DNA of 64,000 bases from Pontederia crassipes (Eukaryota > Streptophyta > Magnoliopsida > Commelinales > Pontederiaceae). The position numbers and the translations under genes were made by a program. The notes under the pieces were generated by a model. The model saw only the letters and a program-made list of their open reading frames with translations. It searched no databases and was not told the DNA's origin. Below, in pieces: positions 11,424-23,602 of this stretch; the stretch's first letter is position 1, and every line of letters begins with the position of its first letter. The stretch spans positions 22,745,189 through 22,809,188 of the forward strand of contig CM060186.1 in NCBI GenBank assembly GCA_030549335.1. Direction: 5' to 3'.

Positions 11424-12149
11424 AAAAATTTTCCAAATACCAAAGAGTGATGAAGTTGAAATGATATACAAATCTTCAAGATTCGAGATAAGAAAGAGGA
11501 AGAGAAATTAAATTTGACTTTTTCATTGTAAAAGGTTAGCACAAGTCTTGGAGTGTCAAAAGAGAAGTTGCCCAGTGGGTGCTAGTTTCATAGAGCTGGC
11601 CGACATTATGAATAAATAAAATTTTAAATTTTATTAAATTTCTGAGATGTTACAAAAAGACTATAAAAGAATAAAATCATCTGCTAGCTTAGCATCATCA
11701 TCATTTCACGTAAGAGAACATCAAGGTGTCACTAAGGGCGCACTCACTTATGTGTTGAGGGGGCCACTATGAGGGACATCGAGAGGTGGGGGACCACCTT
11801 GGCCCCCGCCTTTTTTTGTTCTGGATCCGTCCCTGGTGCCACACTTATGTTGAGAAATTTTTTACTTTTTTTTAAAAGAAGCAAAATAATCTGATGCACC
11901 ACCATCTGAAAAAAACTTCTGACTATCCTAAAGAGTATTTTACGTGGAAATCTTCTGACTTAAAGAAACACGATTGTCCTGGTTGTGCAGAGTACAAATG
12001 AGACTCAACTCTAACTGTTTTAATTGGCTTAGGTCTCTCTGAGGACCCTTCTCCCATTTCACTCTATCACTTGTCTTTCATGTAATTCATACAAGATGTT
12101 ACAAACCCAAAAAACTATAACCGAAAATTTAGATAGGTACCTGAATCAA
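11424..12149. other. No gene; possible small DNA-transposon end
   Basis: AT-rich, without a coding domain. At about 11750-11845 the sequence GGGGGCCACTATGAGGG through GGATCCGTCCCTGGTGCC resembles the G-rich termini of some plant non-autonomous DNA transposons. I could not find a matching inverted end or a target duplication, so no element is called. Confidence 0.3.
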
Positions 12150-12396
12150 GAAACAGCTCCTGCGTGCAGCGGTGTCCGAGCATGATTGCAGCGGCGCTCG
12201 AGTGCACACCTACAGTGGAGCCCGAGTGTCTGATGCTCGATGCAGCAGCGTCCGCACAAGCAAGGCTACCCTCTGCAGTGGTGGCCGCGCGCACTTGCAG
12301 CGGCGCCCCAGCGTGCGATGCCTGCTGCAGCGGCATCCATGCACACCTCGACATTACCGTGCAATCCCTGTGGCACCGTCGCACACTGGTGGCAAA
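12150..12396 (+). repeat. GC-rich degenerate repeat
   Basis: Sharply GC-rich against AT-rich surroundings, made of irregular repeats of a GCAGCGGCG(T/C)CC..GCA(C/T)GC core about 30-40 bases apart. Open frames exist on both strands, as expected from base composition, and none shows a domain. It may be a captured exon fragment or a minisatellite. Confidence 0.45.
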
Positions 12397-14588
12397 TGTC
12401 GCTCCTATAATATCTTCAAAATTCGGTCTCAATATAATTGTCGAATCCTAGACGACGCTATTTTCATAGTCTAATTTTCTAAAACATTATAACGAAAATA
12501 TTATAATATAATATAAAACATCAATATTATAAATAGCAGAAGACTTCTAAATGTATAAAATCCCAATATAACAATATTAGCACATGGGTCATATAAGCTC
12601 TAACATAAATCCAACAAAAGGTTCATTATGAATAATGAGTTCAAGTAAAAATACATGACTCTGAAATGCCCATAAGTTATACATAATTCCCTCTTATAAG
12701 AGTTCATCATCATCACATAACATAAAATAAAATAATTTGGACCATAGCCCGACTGTCACATGTGCACATTGTCATCATGAGGCCTCTACCGCCGAGCCTA
12801 AGTCTCATCCATATCTGCACGGATCCAAAGTGTGCAAGAGATTTCTTCCGTTAGAGTATGTTGAGGCCCCATCTATACTATGATTTTATAACATACTTTC
12901 TATATGTCATGACATATGCAATGCATCATAATGGAACATAACTTATATGCATGCTATGAACTACTTATGCACACTATATGGCATATATATGAGCAATGTC
13001 ATCATGACAAGATAAGATAAACATATAATATTTTCATATTATGCTAAAATATATCATGGGCTTGTCTTACTTAACTTGCATCTTTGTTCATATCATAATG
13101 TGACAAGTAGATATTCATTTGTATCCTCATAGGTACTTACTTCATCTTTCATTTTTACTTACATAATTTCTATCTTGTTGATTGAGAAGTAGTGTCGGCT
13201 CATAGGTCATAACTCTGACTCGCAGGTGAGATCTTAACCCTCACCCGTAGGTGAGGTCTTCCCTTATCCATTGATGAGGTTTTCCTTCACCCGTCGATGA
13301 GGTCTTCCCCCACTTGTCAGTAGAGTCTTAGGTAGGGATCCTTGTTGGTCCCAAGGGAAAGTCACGCCTTCATCAATCCGTCTTTTATTTACATTCATCA
13401 ATACATACTGTCAATTAATACATGTCGCATATTTTAATCATATTTAAGGTTATACATACTTCAAATCATGCTAAATGTGGATAATCAAACATGTACATGA
13501 GTTTGGGATTGGTCACGGCCATGCAACTATAGGTCACAGTTGTGCCCACACATGGGCATAGGCATGCCACTGTTTGGCATGGCCGAACACGGTCATTTTC
13601 TTATTGACAGTATAAGGTCACGGCCGTGCTCACATACGTCATGATCGTGCTCGAGTCATGTGCATTCACGGGTTGACGATTTTCCCGACACGGCTGAATT
13701 GCCTCTCGTAAATGCATGCTATTTTTTGCTCCTTGAAAATACTCTAAGGCATGGACTTTCTAGGTCGTCACGATCGTGCGACCACAAGGTCACAGCCATG
13801 ATAGAAAGCCCTTTTTCTACACCTGGCTTACTTGCACGCTAAGACATGATTGCTACCAGTGTCACGGCTGTGCCTCAATTCGTCACGAACGTGATAGAAA
13901 ACCCTTTTTCGCTTATTTACACGCTAAGGCATGAATTTCTACTAGTGTCACGATCGTGCCTCAATTCGTCACAGTCGTGCCCGAGCTCCAGACAAAATCT
14001 CCAATGAGTTTCCTCATTTTTCCCTCATTTACACACATATACAAACACCCATAATGCATGTATTCATTCTCACATTTGAGCACACATATTCATCATGAGA
14101 TTCACAAGAGACATTCTAAGCAAAATAATCATGAACATAAATAGGGCATGCATAAGAACATTATGCCTACAAATCACATCCACATGGATAATAAACAAAG
14201 CTATTCATTCTATTACTAATCATGCTTAACAATAAAACAATAATCATAAGAAAATGGTATAAGTCTATGCCCTATTGCACATTCCTAATCTTCCATATCA
14301 AGAACAAAGAGTTTGTTATTTTCATGCCCTAATCCAAGCATATAAGCATTATTAGGTTGGAGGTTAGGGATTTGGATCCCCTCAAACATATCTTAATTAG
14401 CAAAATATTAAATCCTAACTTCTTCCTCTCTTTTCTTTTCTTCTTCATCTCCTAGCCGAAATAGCTCTTCCACCTCCTTCCTATTGTGGTCGTAACCTGC
14501 TGGTACAAAGAAATGAGGAGAATGAGCTGTCGGCAGTGAAGAAGGGTGAATGGTGGTCACTGTAGCTTGTTGTTACTGTAGTAGCTAC
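12397..14588 (+). mobile_element. Probable Ty3/gypsy LTR, left part
   Basis: It begins TGTCGCTCCTATAATATC, similar in style to the LTR starts at 31244 and 50869. It carries tandem GGTGAGGTCTTC-like units (about 13200-13330) and a palindrome array. It is interrupted by the Sirevirus derivative at 14589, and its presumed last bases, GATATTACA, are at 18817-18825. No target duplication was found around the whole, so the borders are tentative. Confidence 0.4.
13505..13985 (+). repeat. Cluster of TCACG(G/A)(C/T)CGTG palindromes
   Basis: About eleven units of the form GTCACGGCCGTG, GTCACGATCGTG or GTCACAGTCGTG occur between 13505 and 13985, spaced irregularly by about 20-120 bases and separated by otherwise AT-rich sequence. 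A smaller cluster of the same motif (ACGATCGTGA, TTTCACGGCTGTGAC) lies in the chromovirus-like LTR at about 20860-21110. Confidence 0.7.
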
Positions 14589-15441
14589 TGTTGGGTCAAA
14601 GTTTTAATAACATATAAAATTATATTTTGATGAAACAAACCTCGAATGATTAAAGTTGAAATGTTGAAAAAGTTTAAAGAAAAATGAAAAACTTTATGCA
14701 CTATGCTTTGATTAAATAATTGTCGCTGATCTCATTAGTTTTGGATGAATGCTTGTAGAGAATTCTGTTAGCTTTTCATAGACTCCAAGATCATCTAATT
14801 TGGATAACCGTGCAGAAAGATATGATCAAAAGAGTGCAGGTCGGTCAACCTGTCGATCGATGCAAAGAAGGCCGGTCGAGAAGATCCGACTGACCGAACA
14901 GAAGATGTCGGTCGACCGATAACTACTGACCTTGCTCCGGACGACGTCGAGCCGATACCGGTCGATGTATCGATCAAAAGATCGATTGACCGATCAAGCG
15001 CAGAAATTAAAAAAAACGCGCAACGGTCACATAGACCAGTCGACCGGTTCAAAAGTGCGGTCGACCGACCTTCGAGACAAATGAACAATAATGGTCAAAT
15101 TTGAAGGAGAAATTTGTGAAATAATTTCTGGATGAATTTTCCACACATTGAAGGCTATAAAAGGAGTGTCAAAGCCAGAGGCAAAACCAACCATTCACTG
15201 ATTGAAGAAAAGCTTCAAGTTATGAAAGAGAGATAATTTTCCTAGAATTTTCATTTTATAGCTTTCTCTTCTTTCTCTCTTCTTTTCTTGTAAGCATAGA
15301 ATTGTAAAAGAGAGAAACACTTTTGTTCGAAAAAAACTGAGAGAGCTCCTGTGTAAAGGAGGTTCAAAATCTTACCTCTTGAGCGAGAGAAATAGATTAG
15401 CTTCCTAGGAGGAGAGGTTGCGTTGACTCTCGAAGAATCAT
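14589..15441 (+). repeat. 5' LTR of the gag-only Sirevirus
   Basis: TGTTGGGTCAAAGTTTTAAT opens it, as in the partner LTR. CGGTCGACCG-type palindromes lie at about 14870-15070 and a TATAAAAGG box at 15156-15164. The LTR is incomplete at its right end relative to the partner. Confidence 0.8.
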
Positions 15442-15465
15442 TTGTTTTAAGATTTAACAATCGTA

Positions 15466-16860
15466 AGAGTTATGGCATCATGTGCATTTGTTTTTGTCGA
15501 AGGACAATCAATTAATCGTCCTCCCCTTTTAAATGCATAAATTTTCAATATTGGAAAATTCAGATTCAAGCCTACATATGTTCTATTGATATAAACTTGT
15601 GGGATATTGTTGAAAAATGCTACTATTTACATGAAAAGTTACCTTCCGAACATGATGAAAGACAAAAAAAAAATTCGAAATTAGATTGGAAAGCAAAAAA
15701 TATTTTTTTATTGTGCTTTGGATTCAACGAATTTTAATTTGATTTCAATTTGTGAAAGTGCAACTTAGATTTGGAATAAACTCATCACTACTTGTGAAGG
15801 AACCAATAAAGTTAAAGAATCTAGATTGAATATTTTAAATCATCAATATGATTCCTTCAAGATGTATGAAAATGAATTTATAAATGATATGGTTGCTCGA
15901 TTTAATGATATTTTGAATGGCTTAACCTCCTCGGGCGAGCCAAGATCTAACCCCCAAAAAGTGAAAAAAATTCTCAGGTCTTTCTCTTCCAAATGGCATA
16001 CGAAGAGGACCGTGATCGAAGAAAAAGATTTGAACAAATTGAATTTTGACAAACTTATTGGCTCACTTTTAACCTATGAGATCTCAATCCAAGAAGATCA
16101 AGAAGAATCCTAAAGAAGAAAACATTGACATTGGAGGTAAATACAATAGAAGAAGATTCAAGTAATGAGGAAGTGAATGAAAAGAAACTTGCATTCTGCT
16201 CAAGAAAATTAGATAAGTATCTCAAGTTGGTTAAAAAGAAAGACAAGAACGTGAAGCCAACTAGAAAATCATACAAACAGCACAAAAAAGAAAAATCTCG
16301 AAAATGTAAAAAGAAAAAATATGAAGAGTCTAGTGAAACAAGTAGTTCGTCAAGCTCTTCTAGTGATGAAGCATATATATGCTTGATGGCACACGACGAT
16401 GAGGTAATCTCTAACCCCTCAAACTCAAATTATGATTAATCAAACTCTTCCGAAGAAATTCTTTCTTTAGATGTGAACAAAGAACTCTCCTCTCTTATAA
16501 AAAGATATTTTTCAATTAAAGAGGAAAATGAAACATTAATACATGAAATTGAAAAATTAAAAGAGGAAAATAATGCATATTTTTTTAAAAATGAAAAACT
16601 AAAAAATGAAATTGATAGTTCGGAAATCACTCATGCATGTGAGGTTGTAAAACTAGCATGTTCTTTGAAAAAAGTAAAAAAAGAAAACGTCTCTTTGAAA
16701 GATGTACAAAATAAAATTATTTCTTATGCAAGGAAAAGTAATCTTAGGAATCATCCCTATAATAGAAAATCACATTTTAAATGCTTTACATGTGAATTTT
16801 ATGGGCATTATGCATTTAATGAAAAATGAGAAAATCAACACAACATGGCAGATTTGGGTT
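15466..16860 (+). mobile_element. Sirevirus gag-like region (fossil)
   Basis: The coding remains show the retrotransposon gag core (motifs RFNDILNGLTSSG and LIGSLLTYE, about 15830-16110), a Lys/Ser-rich linker with a run of serines (about 16330-16370), a Glu/Lys-rich coiled-coil-like stretch (about 16470-16720), a CFTCEFYGH zinc-knuckle-like motif near 16780 and an IWVPKGT segment typical of the Sirevirus gag-pol border. A second copy of this gag is at 27105-28436. Gag coats and packages the element RNA. The region is broken in several places. Confidence 0.7.
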
Positions 16861-17536
16861 CCGAAAGGAACATTGTCTAACAAATTAGGACCCAAAGAAA
16901 TTTGGGTACCAAATATTACATAATTACTTTTCAAGTGTGCCTCACATGCAAAGCAAAGGACAATTGATGAAGGCACAAAGGGTATGGTAAAAGTATCACT
17001 TACTTTTTTATTTTACCCAAAAATTTCAAAACTACTACTTCTTTAAACATAAAAGAGGAATATATAAAAGATTGGTCATAGTAATAAGGGGAGCATGATT
17101 AAACATTATTTTCACATATCATATATATCACATTATTTTATCAAAGTTTTTATACCATATTTTTTAATATATTTTTTTATTTTGGCTTTCATAAATTGGT
17201 TTTCATTATAAAATCGTCATAAAGTTAGGGGGAGTTATCTTTCAAAACTTGCAATACAATACATATCTATTATATGACAAAAAGGGGGAAGAATATTTTA
17301 TTTGAAAAATTGATTAAGAGGGAGTTACATATGGGTTCTTATATACTTCAATTACAAACGACTTTTTGATGAAACAAAAAGAGGAGAAATATAGGAGAAA
17401 TATGACCTGAATATATTTTATAAGAAAAGTTAAGTGTTAGGAGGAGTAAAATTGTTTTAACAAAATTTTATAATTTTTTTGCCAACTTATATCTTTTTCA
17501 TATTTCTCGGTTTGTCTTCATAAAAAAGGAGGAGTT

Positions 17537-18659
17537 TGTTGGGTCAAAGTTTTAATGACATATAATATTATATTTTGATGAAACAAACCTTGAATGATTA
17601 AAGTTGAAATGTTGAAAAAGTTTAAAGAAAAATGGATAACTTTATGCACTACGCTTTGATTAAATAATTGTCACTGATCTCATTAGTTTCGAATGATGAC
17701 ATTGTAGAGAATTCTGTTAGCTTTCTATAGACTCTAACAGAAGGCCGATCGAGAAGATACTGGTTGACCGAACAGAAGATGCCGGTCGACCGATAACTAC
17801 TGACCCTGCTCTGGACGACGTCGAGTCGATACCGGTCGATGTATCGGTCGACAGACCGGTCGATGTATCGGTCGACAGACCGATCGACCGATCAAGCGCA
17901 GAAATTGAAGAAAACGCGCAATGGTCACATAGACCGGTCGACCAGTTCAGAAGTGCGGTCGACCGGCCTCCGAGTCAAATGAACAGTAACGATCAAATTT
18001 GAAGGATAAATTTGTGGAACAATTTTTGGACAAATTTTTCACACATTGAAAGCTATAAAATGAGTGCCAAAGACAGAGGCAAAATCAACCATTCACTCAT
18101 TGAAGAAAAAATTCAAGTTATCAAAGAGAGATCATTTTCTTGGAGTTTTCATTTTATAGCTTTCTCTTCTTTCTCTTTTATCTTCTTGTGAGCATAGAAT
18201 TGTAAAAGAGAGAAATAATTTTTGTTCGAAAAAAATTGAGAGAGCTCCTGTATAAAAGAGGTTCAAAATCTTACCTCTTGAACGAAGAAAATAGATTAGC
18301 TTCCTAAGAGAAGAGGGTGCCTTGCCTCTCGAAGCGGAGAAAAAGGCGGTGGTGTAAAGAACTTTTTTCCTTGCCCCATTTGAAACAAAGGAAGTACTAG
18401 TGGAATATTCGATGGTCTCGAGGTCGAGAAGTCGGAGCGGGAACGTAGGCCAAGGTGTGGCCGAACCTCGTCAACCGCCACCGCATGTATTAGTGTTTGA
18501 TTTTCTCTCTCTTTCTCCGTTCATATTATATTTATAATCTGAATTGTAAAAATTTTAAGAATCGATTTAGTGCTTCCGCGATAAATTTCGTGAAATCGAT
18601 ATTTTCGGTTGAACACTAATTCACTCCCTCCCCTTCTTAGTGCCTTTTGAGATCCTACA
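17537..18659 (+). repeat. 3' LTR of the gag-only Sirevirus
   Basis: Preceded by the purine-rich tract AAAAAAGGAGGAGTT (17523-17536). Contains the palindromes CGGTCGACCG/CGGTCGACAGACCG at about 17755-17970, a TATAAAATG box near 18054 and the terminal block GTGCCTTTTGAGATCCTACA, which matches the ends of the LTRs at 31177 and 41516. Confidence 0.85.
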
Positions 18660-18825
18660 CCTACATAGGGTTTTCGTTGGTCGAATGGTGGTAGGTGAGA
18701 ACACTGTAGCTTTAGTTTAATTTTCTTTATCCTTTTATAGCTTGAGTGTTAGATGTAGCTCGGCTCGTGGTGGCAACAAATTTTATCTTTTCTTTTCTAT
18801 TTTTTTATTTATTAAGATATTACAA
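18660..18825 (+). mobile_element. Probable Ty3/gypsy LTR, right part
   Basis: Sequence after the Sirevirus target duplication, ending in AAGATATTACA. The GATATTACA end matches that of the solo LTR at 34484, so this is likely the 3' end of the LTR whose left part is 12397-14588. Confidence 0.4.
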
Positions 18826-20282
18826 CCGGAACTGTCAGTTGGAGGAGGTCGATCTTTGATTGCTACCGCCACTCATTAGATTACGGGATTCGTCAATAGC
18901 ACAGGAACGGCACAGGGTTTGGAACATTCAACCTAGAAGTTTTTAGATTTTTTTAGTTTTTTATTGTTGAGTCGCCAGTTGAAATAGTTCATGGTTTAAC
19001 CTAATTTTTTCCCATTTTTTTTACCGTGTTTGACTAGTTTAACCCGCAATCAAACTAGTTAATTAGATACTAGTTAAATCAGCCGGTCTGATTTGACCAT
19101 GACAATACTGAGTATATAGTCCCACATGAACATAATATTAATTTGCTTGTAGCTATTTTCTCAAACTATTATGATAGCATTTTAAATTCATATGGATAAA
19201 AGGGACAAATGAACAATATCTCAATCAAGATTTGTATCGATAGTTATGTGCTACATGAAGGTTAATAAAATTATAAATTGGGTTTAAAGAAATGATACAT
19301 GATGCATAATATAGTTGTACTTGCAATTGAATAAGTAAAAGGATTGTAGAAGACTTGCCTAACGACTTAAGATGTATAAAATTAAATGTTTGCGAGAGGC
19401 TTTGAAATCCAATATTCCCATGTGGTGGTTATTGTAGCTGTATAAAAAATCAAAGTATACGTGCGTGATAAATAATTAGATAACCAAGACATCTGCTTAC
19501 TTCAGTAAAAGCTTTGGATCTTAATAATTATAGTGGGAAATTGAATTCAAAAATAAATTCTTATGGCAAATTATTGATAAGCTTTGGGTTCAAATAAATT
19601 ATAGGATGATTTTTTATTATAACGGATATAATGTAATGAACAAAGAGAAAAGTTTGCGGACCTACCAAAAGGAGTTACCCACTAATTATATATCCTCATT
19701 TCATACTTTGGGACTCTTCTTTGGGATTGAAAGAGTAGACAAATTATACTGAAAATACAAAATAAAATGCGTCCTCTTGGTTGCGTTATAAAGGCTTGAA
19801 GGTATTACTTATGAAGAAAGTGAACTTCTATCATTCATTAGGAAAGCATAATCGAATATGTTTGTTGGATTAAAATTATCTTTGAAAAAAATTATTGCTA
19901 AGGATCTAAGGAAAATGCAGATACTCGTGACTCATGAGACATGGGTGAAATATTAATGGCATGATGTCATAGAGAATCGTGTTTATTAAAATAAGATGGA
20001 AAATAAGTCTTCAATTCAAAATAAATAAGGCATTTCAAATAAAAGGATAAAAACTATGGAACGATCTTTTCCAATTTCTCCATGTTATGAAGATGCCACA
20101 ATGACAACTCAAGCGCACTAAGAATAAATTAACTAAATAATGATGAAAAATAAGATTTATGAACAATCATGAATATTACCTTGAGGAGTAAGATGACCTA
20201 TGTTTAAGATGTTAATAATGAACTTCAAAGGTCATGGATCCATTTGAAACTTGAAATAGTGTTGCAAAGATCATATTCAAAA
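18826..20282. other. No gene recognised
   Basis: AT-rich, with no long open frame. Given the chromovirus-like 3' end that follows at 20283, some of it may be a decayed internal retrotransposon region, but I could not identify any domain. Confidence 0.35.
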
Positions 20283-21560
20283 CTCTCTTTTTTTTTTTTT
20301 GTGATTGTGAGTCCGAGCGAAATTCAAGGGCAAATTTCTCTTTAAGGGAGAGAGATCTAATATCCAACATTATTCCTTAAGGTTAAGCCCATCCAAAACC
20401 TTATATGACCTGAGTATAAAAAAGGCGAACCTCCTTAGATGGTTCTTTTTTGTTTCTACTCTTACGTGATAGTTGCTTGAGGATTTTACATCTCTTTGGC
20501 TTCTAGGTCTAAGGAAAGGAATAGGAGGAATGTCAAGAATAGATAAATGCCAATGAGGGAGAAAGAGAAGAGGATCAAAGACATAAATGATGTACACGAA
20601 GAGGATCTAGATTCCTCTCTTTCTTGTAAACTAAGGAATTTAACTGAGAGTTCCATATCAATACATGCATTAATATATCATATTATTCATGTATTTGTTT
20701 AGGAAAAGTCCCTAAAGAATGTTAGCATTATTTCTAAAATCTCATATGATGATTTCTTATGTTATTTGTCTTCAAAATATTGATTTACCCTATGTGTACA
20801 AATCGTAAAATTGAACAAAACAAAGAAAAAAACCTGTCATTGCACAGTGATGGTGTGATCATTGAATCACACGATCGTGAACGAGCTCTAAAGAGTTAAA
20901 ATCATATTTCATAGGTGTAATATTTCTATCAAGAACAAGAGGGAACAAGTGAATATTTGAAATTACATCTCATGTGTTTTGACATCTAGTTTCACAAACA
21001 CATGACACAATTAATCACAACCATGAGCGACCATTGGAAACTAAAAATTGTTTCACATCAATGAAATGATGTTTCACGGCTGTGACAACAAAAATCACAA
21101 GTGTGATCCAATATTCTGGGTCATGAAAGTTAGAAATTTCATATGTTGGCATTTAGTTGATCAATCGTCATTATGAATAGTAAAGGATTATTTTCTAATT
21201 CGTATACATTTTATAATTATGTGCATGAAACCTTGATTTATGATTGTTGAACTGAAAAGTATAATGTACATAATCGAGAATATGTTTTGATCATTACTGT
21301 GGATGAGAAATAATGTCTTTTACTTAGTGTTTGCATTTCCCTCATGGAAGAGGAATAATGTCTTTCAATATATAACAATGTTTCCTGGGAAATAATGTCT
21401 TATATTTGTATTTATATTTTTCTGAAAGGAGAAATATAATGACATGCACATTGTGTTTGTATTTTCCTAAGGATGTCTGTCAGTGGGGTAAGAGCATAGC
21501 TATCATTTCTCACCCAGCTACTCATAGTAGTGGTGTCCTAAAAATAAAGATGAATGAAAA
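20283..21560 (+). mobile_element. Chromovirus-like Ty3/gypsy 3' end and LTR
   Basis: 20305-20352 reads GAGTCCGAGCGAAATTCAAG, then AAATTTCTCTTTAAGGGAGA, then TCTAATATCC. Plant chromoviruses of the Tekay/Del type end their pol frame and polypurine tract with a very similar ACGAAATTTCTTTAAGGGGG string followed by TGTAATATCC at the LTR start. The presumed LTR contains TCACG.CGTGA palindromes at 20860-21110. The right border is not visible; 21560 is only where family signals fade. Confidence 0.5.
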
Positions 21561-22479
21561 ATGAAGTATAAAACTTCATGATGGCATGCAATAAAGAAAC
21601 AAGAAAGCTAAGATATTATATTGATTCGTGGTATGTGTGCATATGAAGTGAGGTGCAAGAACGTGAAATAACATAGGAAACAATCCCAATTGAAAACTAG
21701 TGATTAAGTAATTAAATGTCCTTATGTCATAGGACACCCTCATGTGTGGATGTGCCCTCACTTGGCAAAATTTTGAATAAGTTTTAAATATTATAAAATT
21801 CATATCACACACGACGTGGCTACAAGCGCACATTAGTTAGTGTAGTACTTAAGAGGCAGCCTAGGGACAAAGTCAAAAGCACACTTGATTAAAATCATTT
21901 TGAAGGAAAAATTAAACTTAAGAAAGTTGTTTGAAGTAAGAAAGTGAAATACTACTAAACTAGAAATAACATAAATTTAAATTACACTAATTTTTAAGAA
22001 TTTTTAGTGGTAAGCAAAAAATAAGAGAAGGAACTCAAAATAAAGCATGGACAAATAAGAGTAAATAAATGCTAGGGCTTACGGGGATAGTTTTAGGTTT
22101 TTTGCTTCATAAACCAATGTAAAACATATTAAGTAGCAACATATGCCACCATTCATGGACATTCCCATTCTTGTGATGGATTTCATCCAATCATTAAATC
22201 ACTCTCGTGCTCATTGATTTGTTGGATTTACACTCATGGGGTCATCATCCTGAACGTACATTCTCAAGATAATGGGACGTTCTTAAAATGCGGAGTACAT
22301 AGATGGGGGTATGTATACCGACATGCCCCTATCTTTGGACTTGAATGAATCTTGAGTTGTAAGTCGAAACTTAGTCAACCTCTCGGTTGGCACTAAGTCA
22401 CGACAAGTGATATTCCTCTCGGGTGGATTCATTTGAGTCCGGTTCGAGAGAAAATAAAGAACATCCCAAGAAAGCTCCA
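21561..22479. other. No gene recognised
   Basis: AT-rich sequence without a credible coding region. It may include the rest of the LTR that starts near 20351. Confidence 0.35.
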
Positions 22480-23290
22480 AGCAAACATCTCAACTCTACT
22501 TGACAACTCAACTATCACCCCACCTCTCGACATGTATGTGATGATTGAGGAATAGATTACACTATCAAGTGAGGGTCAACAACACCTTAAAATAAAAAAT
22601 AATTTGGACGAGAAAAGGACAACAATAGAAAAACGTAGTAAATGCTACGATCTTTCCTCTTAACCTTGCTCAACACTGGCCGTTGATGACCTTGACCCAC
22701 CCAATCGTCATCCCACCTCTCTGCACACATGCGTCGATTGGGGAGTAGGTTACCCTCTTAGGCAAAAGTTATCGTTTAAAACTCAAACCATCCGATCAAA
22801 GAAGCATCACAGTGGGAAAATAGGAAATGCTTCGAGTCTGCCTTTCAGCATCACTCGTCACTGACCTGCAACATCTCCTAAACGAAACTCAATGGTCACC
22901 TTGCCTCTCGGCACGCATGCGACCGTTGGAGAATAATGCAAACGCTCAGGCGAGAGATGTTGTTGTCATCGGGCGTGCTCAATGTATAAATCATAAAATC
23001 GTTCAAATGAGAAGGAAACTTCAGCAAGAAAAGATACATTGTGGTACTCCGAGTTTGCCTCTCGACCTCACCGTAGCACTAACTACCAACATCTCTTAGT
23101 CACAACCTAGTCGTAGTCCCACCTCTCGACAAGTATGAAATGGCTAGAGAATAAAGTACCCTCTCAGACCAGAGGTACTGGAGTCTAAATGCACTCGAAG
23201 TTCAAATCAAAAACCCATCTCTCGAAATCAAGAAAAACGCAAAAGCCTCAAGCGCTTCCTCGCAATTGACCCCTTGGTGAGTGATGATCC
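22480..23290 (+). repeat. Degenerate tandem array of about 200 bp units
   Basis: The phrase CCCACCTCTCGACA.G(C)ATG, followed by GA..(A)TTGGGGAATAG..TACCCTCTCA-like sequence, recurs at about 22512, 22706, 22895 and 23115, i.e. four units of about 190-220 bases. Between these blocks the units share shorter phrases such as CAACATCTC upstream. Open frames inside do not look like a gene. I do not recognise the family. Confidence 0.65.
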
Positions 23291-23602
23291 CTTAGTATAA
23301 ACTTCTGGGTTCACAAGTCTTAACTAGGGAATTAGATCACTATCTTGGGCAGGAACCACAAAACACAAGAGTTGCCCAAACTGACCTAAAGGTTTCACCA
23401 AAAATAAAAAAAATGAAGATTGAATAACATTGTACCTTTATGAATGAACTCAACATCAAGATCTTCACCTCTCGACCTTAAAGCTTGTGCTGAGGAAGAA
23501 ATCACACTCTTGGTCCAAGGCACAATGGATGAACCAATCAACGAGAACGCATTCGACAATCCAAGACAACATCATAAAATCAAAGAAAACAATAGAACAA
23601 TG
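23291..23602. other. No gene recognised
   Basis: Non-coding sequence between the array and the solo LTR. The CACCTCTCGACCTTA phrase near 23466 may be a decayed fifth array unit. Confidence 0.3.

Larger units (their letters stand above)
14589..18659 (+). mobile_element. Gag-only Sirevirus derivative with two LTRs
   Basis: A Ty1/copia derivative containing a 5' LTR (14589-15441, incomplete), a gag-like region, a non-coding 3' region with purine tract, and a complete 3' LTR (17537-18659). No integrase, reverse transcriptase or RNase H sequence is present. Flanks GCTAC (14584-14588) and CCTAC (18660-18664) match at four of five bases and look like the target duplication. The two LTRs share their first ~170 bases almost base for base, suggesting a moderately young insertion. 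It lies inside an older LTR. Confidence 0.8.

Noticed and set aside
12115-12474. Overlapping open frames on both strands
   Set aside because: They come from a GC-rich degenerate repeat; Ala/Cys/His-rich translations in several frames are expected from composition.
13505-13985. CRISPR-like array of palindromes
   Set aside because: Spacing is irregular, repeats are short and degenerate, and the sequence is eukaryotic LTR.
12397-18825. Calling a complete solo LTR with target duplication here
   Set aside because: Termini look right but the flanks GCAAA and ACCGG do not match, so only tentative left and right parts are listed.
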